Shown in pieces: positions 15,639-23,702 of a stretch of 34,451 nt of DNA. The first letter of the stretch is position 1. The number at the start of each line of letters is the position of its first letter. The position numbers and the translations under genes were made by a program. Location of the stretch: NCBI GenBank assembly GCA_003451585.1, contig DMEU01000027.1, forward strand, positions 1-34,451, written 5' to 3'. This stretch comes from Candidatus Omnitrophota bacterium. GTDB taxonomy: Bacteria; Omnitrophota; Gorgyraeia; Velamenicoccales; Velamenicoccaceae. The notes below the pieces were generated by a model. The model was not told the origin of the DNA, did no database searches, and saw only the letters and a program-made list of their open reading frames with translations.

Positions 15639-17312
15639 ATGGCTATTATGACAGGTGCACAGATATTGATAGAGTGTTTGAAGCGCGAGGGCGTGGATGT
15701 GATGTTTGGCTATCCCGGCGGGGTGGTCTTGCCTATTTTTGATGTCCTTTATGACGCTAAGCTTAAATTTATTTTAACGCGCCACGAGCAGGGCGCCGCT
15801 CATGCCGCCGACGGATATGCCAGAGCCACGGGCAAAGTTGGAGTGTGCCTTTCCACTTCTGGGCCCGGGGCTACGAATCTTGTGACAGGTATTGCTAATG
15901 CCTACATGGATTCTATCCCTATGGTCGCCATCACCGGCCAGGTCAAGACGAACTTGATCGGTAATGATGCATTCCAGGAGTCTGATGTGACTGGCATCAC
16001 GCGCCCCGTCACTAAACATAATTATCTGGTTAAAGACATCAAGGATCTGGCGCGGACCATACGCGAAGCCTTTTATATCGCATCAACAGGCAGGCCAGGC
16101 CCGGTTGTAATAGATCTGCCGGTGGATGTGCAGACTTCCAAGACGGAGTTTATCTGGCCCGAAGAGATCAGGATACGTTCTTACCAACCTACTCTGGAAG
16201 GCCATCCCGGACAGATCAAAAAGGCTGCCAAGATGATCGAAAAGGCAAAGAAGCCTATTCTTTATGTTGGCGGCGGAGTGATCTCCTCGGGCGCGAGCGA
16301 ACAATTGAAGGCCCTTGCCGAAAAAAACCAACTGCCGGTTACAACGACCTTTATGGGGATAGGGGCTTTTCCCGGAGAGCATGCTTTATGTCTTGGTATG
16401 CTCGGTATGCATGGGACAGCATATGCAAACCACGCCATAATGGACTCCGACCTGATCATCGCTGTTGGCGCGCGTTTTGACGACCGCGTGACCGGTCGTA
16501 TCGATGCCTTTGCCCCTGGCGCCAAAATAATCCATATCGATATAGATCCTACGTCTATCAGTAAGAATATCCGTGTGGACGTGCCGATCGTGGGAGATGC
16601 CAAAGAGGTGCTGCGCGACTTGATCGGGTATATCAAAAAGAGCCCTGATACAAAAATGTGGCTTGGTCAGATAGAGAAGTGGCGCAAAGAATTTCCGCTT
16701 AGCTATAAGCACGATGATAAGCTTAGGCCTCAATTCGTCATTGAGAAGATCAGGGAGTTAACCGGCGGTGATGCCATTATCGCAACAGAAGTGGGCCAGA
16801 ACCAGATGTGGTCATGCCTGTTTTATCAGCATAACCAGCCGCGGACATGGATATCTTCGGGAGGGTTGGGGACAATGGGGTTCGGCTTGCCGGCGGCAAT
16901 AGGCGCCCAGATCGGCCGTCCTGAAAAAGTGGTCTTCGATATCGCAGGCGACGGTTCTATACAGATGAATATCCAGGAGTTGGCTACGGCGGTCTTCAAT
17001 AAGCTGCCTGTCAAGATAGCAATTTTGAATAATGGTTATCTTGGGATGGTCCGGCAATGGCAGGAACTCTTCTATAAAAAGAGGTATTCCGCCACTCCTC
17101 TCCAGAATCCCGATTTTGTGAAGCTTGCAGAGGCATACGGCGCAAAGGGGTTGCGCGTGACCACAAAAGAGGGCGTGGTGCCGGCTTTAAAAGAGGCGTT
17201 GGCCACGGATAACGTGGTTATGATAGATTTTGTTGTCGAGCCGGAGGAAAATGTGTTTCCTATGGTGCCTGCAGGTGAGGCATTGAACCGCATGCTTGGG
17301 GGGATGGCGTAG
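15639..17312 (+). CDS. ilvB: Acetolactate synthase large (catalytic) subunit
   Basis: A 557-aa ThDP- and FAD-dependent acetohydroxyacid synthase that condenses pyruvate with pyruvate or 2-oxobutyrate. The N-terminal domain has FGYPGGVVLPIFD and the catalytic glutamate in RHEQGAAHAADGYARATGK. The middle domain has the FAD-binding segment (ARFDDRVTGRIDAFAPGAKI). The C-terminal ThDP fold has SGGLGTMGFGLPAAIGAQ and GDGSIQMNIQELATA with NNGYLGMVRQWQ. Length fits the biosynthetic enzyme. Start ATG with GAGG four bases upstream at the edge of heptad element E. The regulatory subunit ilvN follows after 15 nt. Confidence 0.97.
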   Translation: MAIMTGAQILIECLKREGVDVMFGYPGGVVLPIFDVLYDAKLKFILTRHEQGAAHAADGYARATGKVGVCLSTSGPGATNLVTGIANAYMDSIPMVAITGQVKTNLIGNDAFQESDVTGITRPVTKHNYLVKDIKDLARTIREAFYIASTGRPGPVVIDLPVDVQTSKTEFIWPEEIRIRSYQPTLEGHPGQIKKAAKMIEKAKKPILYVGGGVISSGASEQLKALAEKNQLPVTTTFMGIGAFPGEHALCLGMLGMHGTAYANHAIMDSDLIIAVGARFDDRVTGRIDAFAPGAKIIHIDIDPTSISKNIRVDVPIVGDAKEVLRDLIGYIKKSPDTKMWLGQIEKWRKEFPLSYKHDDKLRPQFVIEKIRELTGGDAIIATEVGQNQMWSCLFYQHNQPRTWISSGGLGTMGFGLPAAIGAQIGRPEKVVFDIAGDGSIQMNIQELATAVFNKLPVKIAILNNGYLGMVRQWQELFYKKRYSATPLQNPDFVKLAEAYGAKGLRVTTKEGVVPALKEALATDNVVMIDFVVEPEENVFPMVPAGEALNRMLGGMA

Positions 17313-17327
17313 CGCGCTGTCAAAAAT

Positions 17328-17801
17328 ATGAAACATACAATTTCCATATTAGTTGAAAACAAGTTCGGTGTGTTGGCGCGCGTTGCCGGATTATTTTCCG
17401 CGCGCGGTTATAACATTGATTCTTTGACCGTTTCAGAGACGCAGGATTCCACTATCTCGCGCATGACGGTCGTGGTCAATGCCGAAGATGAAAAGATCTT
17501 AGAGCAGATAAAGAAACAGCTTAATAAGTTGATCGACGTCATTACCGTGATCGATTTTACCAAAAAAGAATATATCGAGCGCGAGCTGATATTCGTAAAG
17601 ATCGCGGTAGACAAATCTGACCTTGCGCGGCTCAAGAAGATAGCCGCCAAGGCCAAGGCGGATATCCTGGAGAAAAAAGAGGATTTCTGTATTATTGAGC
17701 TCGTGGCAGACAGGGACCATATTAATAATTTTCTGGGACAATTGAAGGATTTCAAGCTCGTAGAATTAGTCAGGTCGGGTAGGATAGCTATAGCAAAATA
17801 A
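17328..17801 (+). CDS. ilvN: Acetolactate synthase small (regulatory) subunit
   Basis: A 157-aa partner of the catalytic subunit; it stimulates activity and carries valine feedback control in the family. The N-terminal ACT domain is typical: HTISILVENKFGVLARVAGL, FSARGYNIDSLTVSET, STISRMTVVV. A second ACT-like half follows from about residue 80 (ERELIFVKIAVD). Length matches IlvN/IlvH of about 160 residues. There is no close Shine-Dalgarno, so translation may be coupled to ilvB, whose stop is 15 nt upstream. Confidence 0.96.
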   Translation: MKHTISILVENKFGVLARVAGLFSARGYNIDSLTVSETQDSTISRMTVVVNAEDEKILEQIKKQLNKLIDVITVIDFTKKEYIERELIFVKIAVDKSDLARLKKIAAKAKADILEKKEDFCIIELVADRDHINNFLGQLKDFKLVELVRSGRIAIAK

Positions 17802-17810
17802 GGAGAACAA

Positions 17811-18803
17811 ATGAAGATTTATTATGATAACGATGCGGACTTAAATTATTTGAAGGGCAAAAAAATAGCCATAATCGGCTACGGTATCCAGGGCCGCGGG
17901 CAGTCGTTGTGCCTTAGGGACAGCGGTTTGGACGTGATCGTCTCCGAGATGGAGGGTACGCCGAATTATGAGCAGGCTAAAAAAGACGGGTTTACGCCGG
18001 TCTCCGCCGCTGAAGCGGCCAGGCAGGCTGATGTTATACAGATCCTGACCCAGGACCATGTCCAGGCAAAAGTATATGAAGAGGCTATCAAGCCTAACTT
18101 GAAAAAAGGCAAGGTCCTGGTATTTTCCCACGGATTCAATATCCGCTTTAAACAGATTAAGCCGTCTAAAAACATCGACGTCATTATGATAGCACCTAAA
18201 GGCCCGGGCGCGCTTGTGCGCAGGATGTATGAAGAGGGCAAGGGCGTGCCTTGTTTATTGGCTATACACCAGGATGCATCCGGCAATGCCAAGAATATCG
18301 CTCTTGCATATGCCAAAGGCATCAAGGGCACTACAGCCGGGGTCATCGAGACCACATTTTCCGAGGAGACGGAGACCGATCTATTCGGTGAGCAGGCCGT
18401 TCTTTGCGGCGGGGTCTCGGAGCTTATCAAGGCCGGGTTTGACACTTTGATCGAGGCAGGGTATCAGCCTGAGATAGCGTATTTTGAGGTGCTGCATGAA
18501 CTGAAATTGATCACCGACCTGATACAGGAACGCGGGATATCAGGTATGCGCAGGGGCGTATCGAATACCGCCTGCTACGGAGACTTGACGCGTGGGCCCA
18601 GGATAATAAATCAGAAGACGCGCAAAGAGATGAAGAAGATATTAAAGGAGATAGTAAAAGGAAAATTCGCGAAAGAGTGGATCGCCGAGAACGAAACGGG
18701 CCGTAAGAACTTTGACCGCCTGATGAAAGAAGGCGACGAGCATATGATAGAGAAAGTAGGCAAAGATCTGCGCGGGATGATGCCTTGGATGAAGAAAGCA
18801 TAA
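17811..18803 (+). CDS. ilvC: Ketol-acid reductoisomerase, class I
   Basis: A 330-aa class I enzyme that isomerises and reduces acetohydroxyacids to dihydroxyacids. The Rossmann loop is IIGYGIQGRGQSLCLRDSG, where the usual SQGHA is IQGR. The catalytic domain keeps the metal-binding acidic residues (ETETDLFGEQAVLCGG and FEVLHELKLI) and APKGPGALVRRMYEEGKG. The loop after beta-strand 2, which in NADPH enzymes carries an Arg and Ser/Thr for the 2'-phosphate (GLRxGS), here reads SEMEGTPN with Glu46, Met47 and Glu48. This suggests preference for NADH. AAGGAG lies five bases before ATG. The stop overlaps the leuA start (TAATG). Confidence 0.97.
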   Translation: MKIYYDNDADLNYLKGKKIAIIGYGIQGRGQSLCLRDSGLDVIVSEMEGTPNYEQAKKDGFTPVSAAEAARQADVIQILTQDHVQAKVYEEAIKPNLKKGKVLVFSHGFNIRFKQIKPSKNIDVIMIAPKGPGALVRRMYEEGKGVPCLLAIHQDASGNAKNIALAYAKGIKGTTAGVIETTFSEETETDLFGEQAVLCGGVSELIKAGFDTLIEAGYQPEIAYFEVLHELKLITDLIQERGISGMRRGVSNTACYGDLTRGPRIINQKTRKEMKKILKEIVKGKFAKEWIAENETGRKNFDRLMKEGDEHMIEKVGKDLRGMMPWMKKA

Positions 18804-20338
18804 TGGAAAAGTTGATCATATTTGATACAACGTTACGCGACGGTGAGCAGGCCCCGGGTGCTACCTTGAATGACAGGGAAAAGCTTGAGATCGCCCATCA
18901 ACTGGTGGCCTTGGGCGTGGATGTCATTGAGGCCGGATTCCCCATTTCTTCCAAGGGTGACTTTAACGCCGTCAAAAAAATAGCCTCTTCGGTGAAGGGT
19001 GCTGTGATCTGCGGCCTGGCGCGCGCTTTACCTAAGGATATAGATGCGGCCTATGAGGCTGTCAAAGCGGCGCGCGGCGGAAGCCGTATACACGTGTTTT
19101 TGGCTACGTCTAAGATACATATGCAGTATAAACTTAAAAAAGCCGAGGATGAGATATTAAGGCTCGCGGCAGAGGCTGTGCGTTATGCAAAAAAATATAC
19201 TTCCGACATAGAGTTCTCACCCGAGGACGCCTCGCGGACGGAGCCGGAGTTCCTTTTTAAGGTCTTAAAGAGCGTTATCGCGGCCGGTGCTACCACGGTC
19301 AACATACCGGACACGGTCGGTTATGCTTATCCCGAACAGTACGGCGGCCTTATAAAGGCCATTAGGGAAAACGTCCCTAATGTTGGCCGCGCCGTAATAT
19401 CGGTCCATTGCCACAATGACCTGGGTTTGGCGGTGGCTAATTCCCTTGCCGCCGTAAAGAACGGCGCGAGGCAAGTGGAGTGCACGATCAATGGCATAGG
19501 CGAGCGCGCGGGTAACGCCTCCTTAGAAGAGATCGTGATGAGCATTAATACACGGCGTGATATCTATACCGGAATAAAGACCTCCATCCAGACCAAAGAG
19601 CTTTATAAGGCTTCACGCCTGGTGTCTAAGCTTACAGGTTTTGCTGTGGCGCCGAACAAGGCGATAGTCGGAGCGAATGCCTTCCGTCATGAATCAGGTA
19701 TCCACCAGGACGGCGTTATCAAAAAAAGGCAGACTTATGAGATAATAGCCCCCGAAGATGTGGGTTTTACCGGTACAGGCCTGGTTTTGGGCAAGCATTC
19801 CGGGAAACACGCCTTTATCGATAGGTTACAGGAGCTTGGGGTCAAGCTTTCCGACGAGGAATTGAGCCGCGCTTTCGTAAAATTCAAGGACTTAGCCGAC
19901 AAGAAAAAAACGGTTTACGAAGAAGATATCCTGTCTTTAATAGAAGACGAGATCAATAAACCCGTCCAGATATGGCAGCTTGATTCTATAAGTTATTCCA
20001 GCGGCACTCGGCTGGTCCCAAAGGCCACGGTCAAGCTTAGGCACAAAGGCAGGGCCAGTAGCATGTCTTCTGTTGGGGACGGCCCGGTCGATGCCTGTTA
20101 TAAGGCCATTGAAAAGCTTACCGGCGTTCGCGCCAAACTCCTGGATTACAGGATAGAGGCTGTTACTTCAGGAAAAGACGCCTTGGGTGAAGTCAGCGTC
20201 AAGGTTATAAGCAATAAGAAGATAGCCGCTGGCCGCGGTGCGAGCACTGATATTATTGAAGCCTCAGCCAAGGCATACCTTAACGCTGTAAATAAACTTG
20301 CCATAAAACCGGAGAAGTCCCGGGTACTCCACTTTTAG
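18803..20338 (+). CDS. leuA: 2-isopropylmalate synthase
   Basis: A 511-aa enzyme that condenses acetyl-CoA with 2-oxoisovalerate, the committed step of leucine synthesis. The TIM barrel starts FDTTLRDGEQAPGATL. The metal-binding histidines are in SVHCHNDLGLAVANSLAA, followed by GIGERAGNASLEE and RHESGIHQDGVIKK. The C-terminal LeuA regulatory dimer domain (about 385-511, ending VNKLAIKPEK) carries leucine feedback in the family. Length is that of true LeuA, with homocitrate or citramalate synthase less likely given the ilv context. ATG 18803 overlaps the ilvC stop by one base. leuB and leuCD are not in the window. Confidence 0.95.
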   Translation: MEKLIIFDTTLRDGEQAPGATLNDREKLEIAHQLVALGVDVIEAGFPISSKGDFNAVKKIASSVKGAVICGLARALPKDIDAAYEAVKAARGGSRIHVFLATSKIHMQYKLKKAEDEILRLAAEAVRYAKKYTSDIEFSPEDASRTEPEFLFKVLKSVIAAGATTVNIPDTVGYAYPEQYGGLIKAIRENVPNVGRAVISVHCHNDLGLAVANSLAAVKNGARQVECTINGIGERAGNASLEEIVMSINTRRDIYTGIKTSIQTKELYKASRLVSKLTGFAVAPNKAIVGANAFRHESGIHQDGVIKKRQTYEIIAPEDVGFTGTGLVLGKHSGKHAFIDRLQELGVKLSDEELSRAFVKFKDLADKKKTVYEEDILSLIEDEINKPVQIWQLDSISYSSGTRLVPKATVKLRHKGRASSMSSVGDGPVDACYKAIEKLTGVRAKLLDYRIEAVTSGKDALGEVSVKVISNKKIAAGRGASTDIIEASAKAYLNAVNKLAIKPEKSRVLHF

Positions 20339-20341
20339 CCT

Positions 20342-21211
20342 ATGGGGCAACCATCTCAAAAACAGCTTTACGGCTTGATAGGTTTTCCAGTCAGCCATAG
20401 CTATTCGGCATTCATGCATAATGCCGCTTTTGCACATTACGGCATAGATGCCGAATACCGGTTGTTCGAGGTCCGGCCGGACTCACTCGACGATTTTTTC
20501 AAAAAGACCATCTTCCATGAGCACCTGCAGGGTTTCAATATCACCGTACCTCACAAGGAGCACGCCGTAGCTTTTCTTAATGCGAGTGTCTCTCCTACCG
20601 TGCGCATGAACCAGGCGGTAAACACGGTGCGTGTCGAGCCAGACGGGAGTTTAAGCGGCGTGAATACCGACGGTGCTGGATTCGCTATGGACCTAAAAGA
20701 GCGCGGTTTTGACGTAGCCGGAAAAAAAGTTTCCATGATAGGGGCAGGAGGTGGTGCGAAGGCCGTGGCGGCATCCATCGCCTTGGCGCGCCCGTCGCGA
20801 TTCCTTATTTTTGATATAGACGACCAGAAGGCCGGAGACCTGTGCCGAACTATCAAGAAGTTCTTCGTCGAATGTTGTGTTGAATCCGTAGATTCTGTAG
20901 GCCAGCTTGGGGTATCCGATGCAGACCTTCTTATTAACGCGACGCCTGTAGGGATGAAAGACTCAGACCCAATGCCTGTAAAGAGCGAGTGGCTGCATAA
21001 GGGTTTATTTGTCTATGACCTTATCTATAATCCGGCCGAGACCAAATTGTTGAAGGCTGCAGCTCACGCAGGCTGCCGTGTTGCTAACGGCCTGGGTATG
21101 CTTTTATACCAGGGTGCCTTGGCATTTGAATACTGGACAGGCAGGAATGCCCCGCTTGATGTGATGCGCCGGGCCTTGATGGAGGAAGCCGAGAGGAGAG
21201 CTCATGCTTGA
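20342..21211 (+). CDS. aroE: Shikimate dehydrogenase
   Basis: A 289-aa NADP-dependent enzyme that reduces 3-dehydroshikimate to shikimate. Substrate-domain motifs are GFPVSHSYSAFMHNAAF, GFNITVPHKEHAV with the catalytic Lys, and VNTDGAGFAMDL with the catalytic Asp. The nucleotide-binding loop is MIGAGGGAKAVAASIA, and INATPVGM and GLGMLLYQGALAFEYWTG close the fold. Length is normal. It starts 3 nt after the leuA stop with no recognisable Shine-Dalgarno, so reinitiation after leuA is likely. It overlaps the prepilin peptidase gene by 8 nt. Confidence 0.96.
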   Translation: MGQPSQKQLYGLIGFPVSHSYSAFMHNAAFAHYGIDAEYRLFEVRPDSLDDFFKKTIFHEHLQGFNITVPHKEHAVAFLNASVSPTVRMNQAVNTVRVEPDGSLSGVNTDGAGFAMDLKERGFDVAGKKVSMIGAGGGAKAVAASIALARPSRFLIFDIDDQKAGDLCRTIKKFFVECCVESVDSVGQLGVSDADLLINATPVGMKDSDPMPVKSEWLHKGLFVYDLIYNPAETKLLKAAAHAGCRVANGLGMLLYQGALAFEYWTGRNAPLDVMRRALMEEAERRAHA

Positions 21212-21986
21212 GTTCATGATGTGGGCCTTTGTTTTTTTGTTCGGTATATGTATCGGCAGTTTCCTGAATGTATGTATCTATCGGATGGGCAGGGAAGAGT
21301 CGGTAGTCAGGCCAGGTTCCCACTGCCCCAATTGCAAAAAACCCATAAGGCCAAAAGACAATATTCCCCTGTTGAGTTATATCTTATTGCGCGGCCGTTG
21401 CCGGGATTGCGGGCAAAGGATCTCTGCGCGTTATTTTTTTGTGGAACTTATTACGGGCTTGCTTTTTTTAGCTCTTTATTACAGGTTCGGCCTTTCCATA
21501 CAGGGCCTCGCATATTGTCTTTTAGTCAGCGGGCTGATCATAGCGACCTTTGTGGATTTTGATTTCCGTATTATTCCCGATGAGGTAAGCGTAGGAGGTA
21601 TTATCACAGGGCTTGTTATAAGTTTTATCCTTCCTTCGTTACACAACGCCCCTACCCATCTATTGGGTTTGTTTAAATCGTTTTTGGGCGTTCTCGTTGG
21701 CGGCGGCATATTGTGGTTGCTGGGCTGCTTGGGTGATTTTATCTTTAAGAAGGAATCAATGGGCGGCGGTGACGTAAAGCTCTTGGCTATGATAGGGGCT
21801 TTTCTTGGGTGGCAAATAGCGCTTTTGAGCCTGCCTGTGGCTTCGCTGGTAGGGGCGGTAGTCGGCGTGATAATAAAACTTAAGACAAAAGAAAGCGTTA
21901 TAGCCTTTGGCCCGTATCTTGCCCTGGGCGCTGTAATATGTATATTTTGGTCAGAGAAGATCTTAAAGTTTTTCTTTTATCTCTAA
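21204..21986 (+). CDS. pilD: Type IV prepilin peptidase / leader peptidase (A24 family)
   Basis: A 260-aa integral membrane aspartic protease that cleaves and often N-methylates type IV pilin and type II secretion pseudopilin leader peptides. The N-terminus FLFGICIGSFLNVCIYRMGR is typical of the methylation domain. Two CxxC pairs (CPNC and CRDC) form the zinc site. The catalytic aspartates are in VDFDFRIIPDE and GGGDVKLLAMIGAFLG. There are about seven hydrophobic segments. AGGAG lies five bases before ATG. It sits inside an aro gene run, overlapping aroE; no pilins or secretion ATPases are in the window. Whether it serves pili or type II secretion is not resolved. Confidence 0.95.
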   Translation: MLEFMMWAFVFLFGICIGSFLNVCIYRMGREESVVRPGSHCPNCKKPIRPKDNIPLLSYILLRGRCRDCGQRISARYFFVELITGLLFLALYYRFGLSIQGLAYCLLVSGLIIATFVDFDFRIIPDEVSVGGIITGLVISFILPSLHNAPTHLLGLFKSFLGVLVGGGILWLLGCLGDFIFKKESMGGGDVKLLAMIGAFLGWQIALLSLPVASLVGAVVGVIIKLKTKESVIAFGPYLALGAVICIFWSEKILKFFFYL

Positions 21987-21998
21987 TGGAGGGTTGCT

Positions 21999-23036
21999 AT
22001 GTTAAGGTTCCTAACAGCAGGTGAATCTCATGGCCGGTGCATGGTCGCTGTCTTAGAGGGTATGCCGGCAGGATTGAAGATAGACCTAAAAGAGATGAAT
22101 ATCGAACTTAAAAGGCGCCAGTTAGGCTATGGCCGCGGCGACCGCATGAAGATAGAGGGGGATAATGTCGATATACTCTGCGGCGTAAAGAATGGTATGA
22201 CGCTGGGCAGCCCCATAAGCCTGTATGTCAGGAATAATGATTTCCGTATCGATGACCTGATAGCCCTGACTAATCCCAGGCCGGGGCACGCTGACCTGGT
22301 GGGGTGTTTAAAATATGGCCATCAGGATATACGCAATGTACTGGAGCGGGCCTCCGCGCGTGAGACGGTATCAAGAGTGGCTGTAGGCGCGGTGTGCAAG
22401 CTTTTCTTAAAAGAGTTCGGCATATCCATATCCAGCGAAGTGTTGATGGTAGGCGGCGAGAGGAACAAGGAAAAGATGAAGAGGAAGATCGATCAGGCCA
22501 GGAAGAACCTTGATACGGTAGGAGGGGCCTTCGAGGTGGCCGCTGTCGGTGTGCCGCCAGGATTGGGCAGCTATGTTGCCGGGGACAGGCGCTTGAACGC
22601 AAGGCTTGCGGCGGCGTTGGCTTCGATACCGGCCATAAAGGCGGTAGAGTTCGGTTTAGGGACAGGATATGCGTCTGTTTTCGGGAGGGCTGTCCATGAC
22701 GCCATTTATTATTCTAAAGATAAGGGTTATTATCGCAAGACCAATAACGCCGGCGGTATTGAAGGGGGCATGAGTAACGGCGAGCCTATTGTTACGCGCT
22801 GTACCATGAAGCCCATTTCTACTGTGGGCAAGCCCTTGGATTCAGTAGACATTGTTACGAAAAAATCGACTAAGGCCGCGGTGGAAAGGTACGATACCTG
22901 CGCTGTGGCCGCTGCCGGGGTTGTGGCTGAATCCGCGGTTGCTTTTGAATTATCCAATGCGATGACGGAGAAGTTCGGCGGCGATAGCATGAATGAGATC
23001 AAGAGGAACTACCGGGCGTATATAAGAAGCCTTTAA
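21999..23036 (+). CDS. aroC: Chorismate synthase
   Basis: A 345-aa FMN-dependent enzyme that converts EPSP to chorismate, the last shikimate-pathway step. The family start FLTAGESHGRCMVAVLEGMP is clear. Further motifs are RRQLGYGRGDRMKIE, RPGHADLVGCLKYGH, RASARETVSRVAVGA and GGIEGGMSNGEPIV with KPISTVGKPL. Length is slightly below the usual 350-390 but complete. GGAGGG lies six bases upstream of ATG. The 12-nt gap from pilD and the terminator at 23059 mark it as the last gene of the transcription unit. Confidence 0.97.
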   Translation: MLRFLTAGESHGRCMVAVLEGMPAGLKIDLKEMNIELKRRQLGYGRGDRMKIEGDNVDILCGVKNGMTLGSPISLYVRNNDFRIDDLIALTNPRPGHADLVGCLKYGHQDIRNVLERASARETVSRVAVGAVCKLFLKEFGISISSEVLMVGGERNKEKMKRKIDQARKNLDTVGGAFEVAAVGVPPGLGSYVAGDRRLNARLAAALASIPAIKAVEFGLGTGYASVFGRAVHDAIYYSKDKGYYRKTNNAGGIEGGMSNGEPIVTRCTMKPISTVGKPLDSVDIVTKKSTKAAVERYDTCAVAAAGVVAESAVAFELSNAMTEKFGGDSMNEIKRNYRAYIRSL

Positions 23037-23058
23037 TCGTTATCTTAAAATAAGTTAG

Positions 23059-23096
23059 AGCTCCGGCATAAGGGATTTAGCCGGAGCTTTCTTATT
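23059..23096 (+). terminator. Rho-independent terminator after aroC
   Basis: A perfect 9-bp GC-rich stem AGCTCCGGC (23059-23067) / GCCGGAGCT (23080-23088) with a 12-nt loop, followed by TTCTTATT. It lies 22 nt after the aroC stop. Confidence 0.85.
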
Positions 23097-23124
23097 GACC
23101 ACCCTTACCTTAATATGTTAAAAT
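23095..23124 (+). promoter_or_regulatory. Sigma-70-like promoter upstream of aroK
   Basis: TTGACC (23095-23100, five of six to consensus) and TAAAAT (23119-23124, five of six) are 18 bp apart, directly behind the aroC terminator. A new transcript would start near 23131, downstream of the ATG at 23115, which argues for the later GTG start of aroK. Confidence 0.6.
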
Positions 23125-23192
23125 TGAAATCTCTGAAAAACATACATTTTCCTGAGATTTCATCCTGGTCTTTAAATAAACAGGGCGGTTTG

Positions 23193-23702
23193 GTGGCTAA
23201 AAATATTTATTTAGTAGGTATGATGGGCACGGGCAAGACAGAGACGGCCAAGCTGTTGGCCAAGCGTCTCGGGTCGGTTTTTGTTGATATGGATGACCTG
23301 ATCGAGGCCAGGGAGGGCATGCCTATCCTTAAGATCTTCAAGCTTCGCGGTGAGCCGTATTTCAGGAAGGTGGAAAAAGAGGTTCTTGCGGACTTGGCCG
23401 ATAAAGAGGGTTTGGTCGTGGCCTGCGGGGGCGGGGCGTTTGTAGATCCGGAGAATATAGGGATGTTTAAATCAAGCGGTACAGTTGTATGCCTTGCCTC
23501 TTCCCCTGAGACTATATTGGAGCGGACATCGCGTTTTGCACATAGGCCGCTTATAAATGTGGAGGACCCTTTGGGGAGGATAAGGGAATTGTTGTCCAAG
23601 CGCATGCCTTCCTATGCGCAGGCACATTGCACGATCGACTGCGATAAACTCAGCGTAGAAGAAACGGCAGAAGAGGTGGCCAAATGCCTCAAGCTGAAAT
23701 GA
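23193..23702 (+). CDS. aroK: Shikimate kinase
   Basis: A 169-aa P-loop kinase that phosphorylates shikimate. Walker A is GMMGTGKTETAKLL. The DxD-type segment is VDMDDLIEAREG. The shikimate-binding residues sit in FRKVEKEVL and VVACGGGAF, and the lid has SRFAHRPLI. GTG 23193 gives the usual family N-terminus (AKNIYLVGMMGTGKT) and length. An in-frame ATG at 23115 would add 26 residues not typical of the family and lies within the apparent promoter -10 region. AGGGCGG upstream is only a modest ribosome binding site. The 3' end overlaps dprA by 19 nt. Confidence 0.94.
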   Translation: MAKNIYLVGMMGTGKTETAKLLAKRLGSVFVDMDDLIEAREGMPILKIFKLRGEPYFRKVEKEVLADLADKEGLVVACGGGAFVDPENIGMFKSSGTVVCLASSPETILERTSRFAHRPLINVEDPLGRIRELLSKRMPSYAQAHCTIDCDKLSVEETAEEVAKCLKLK

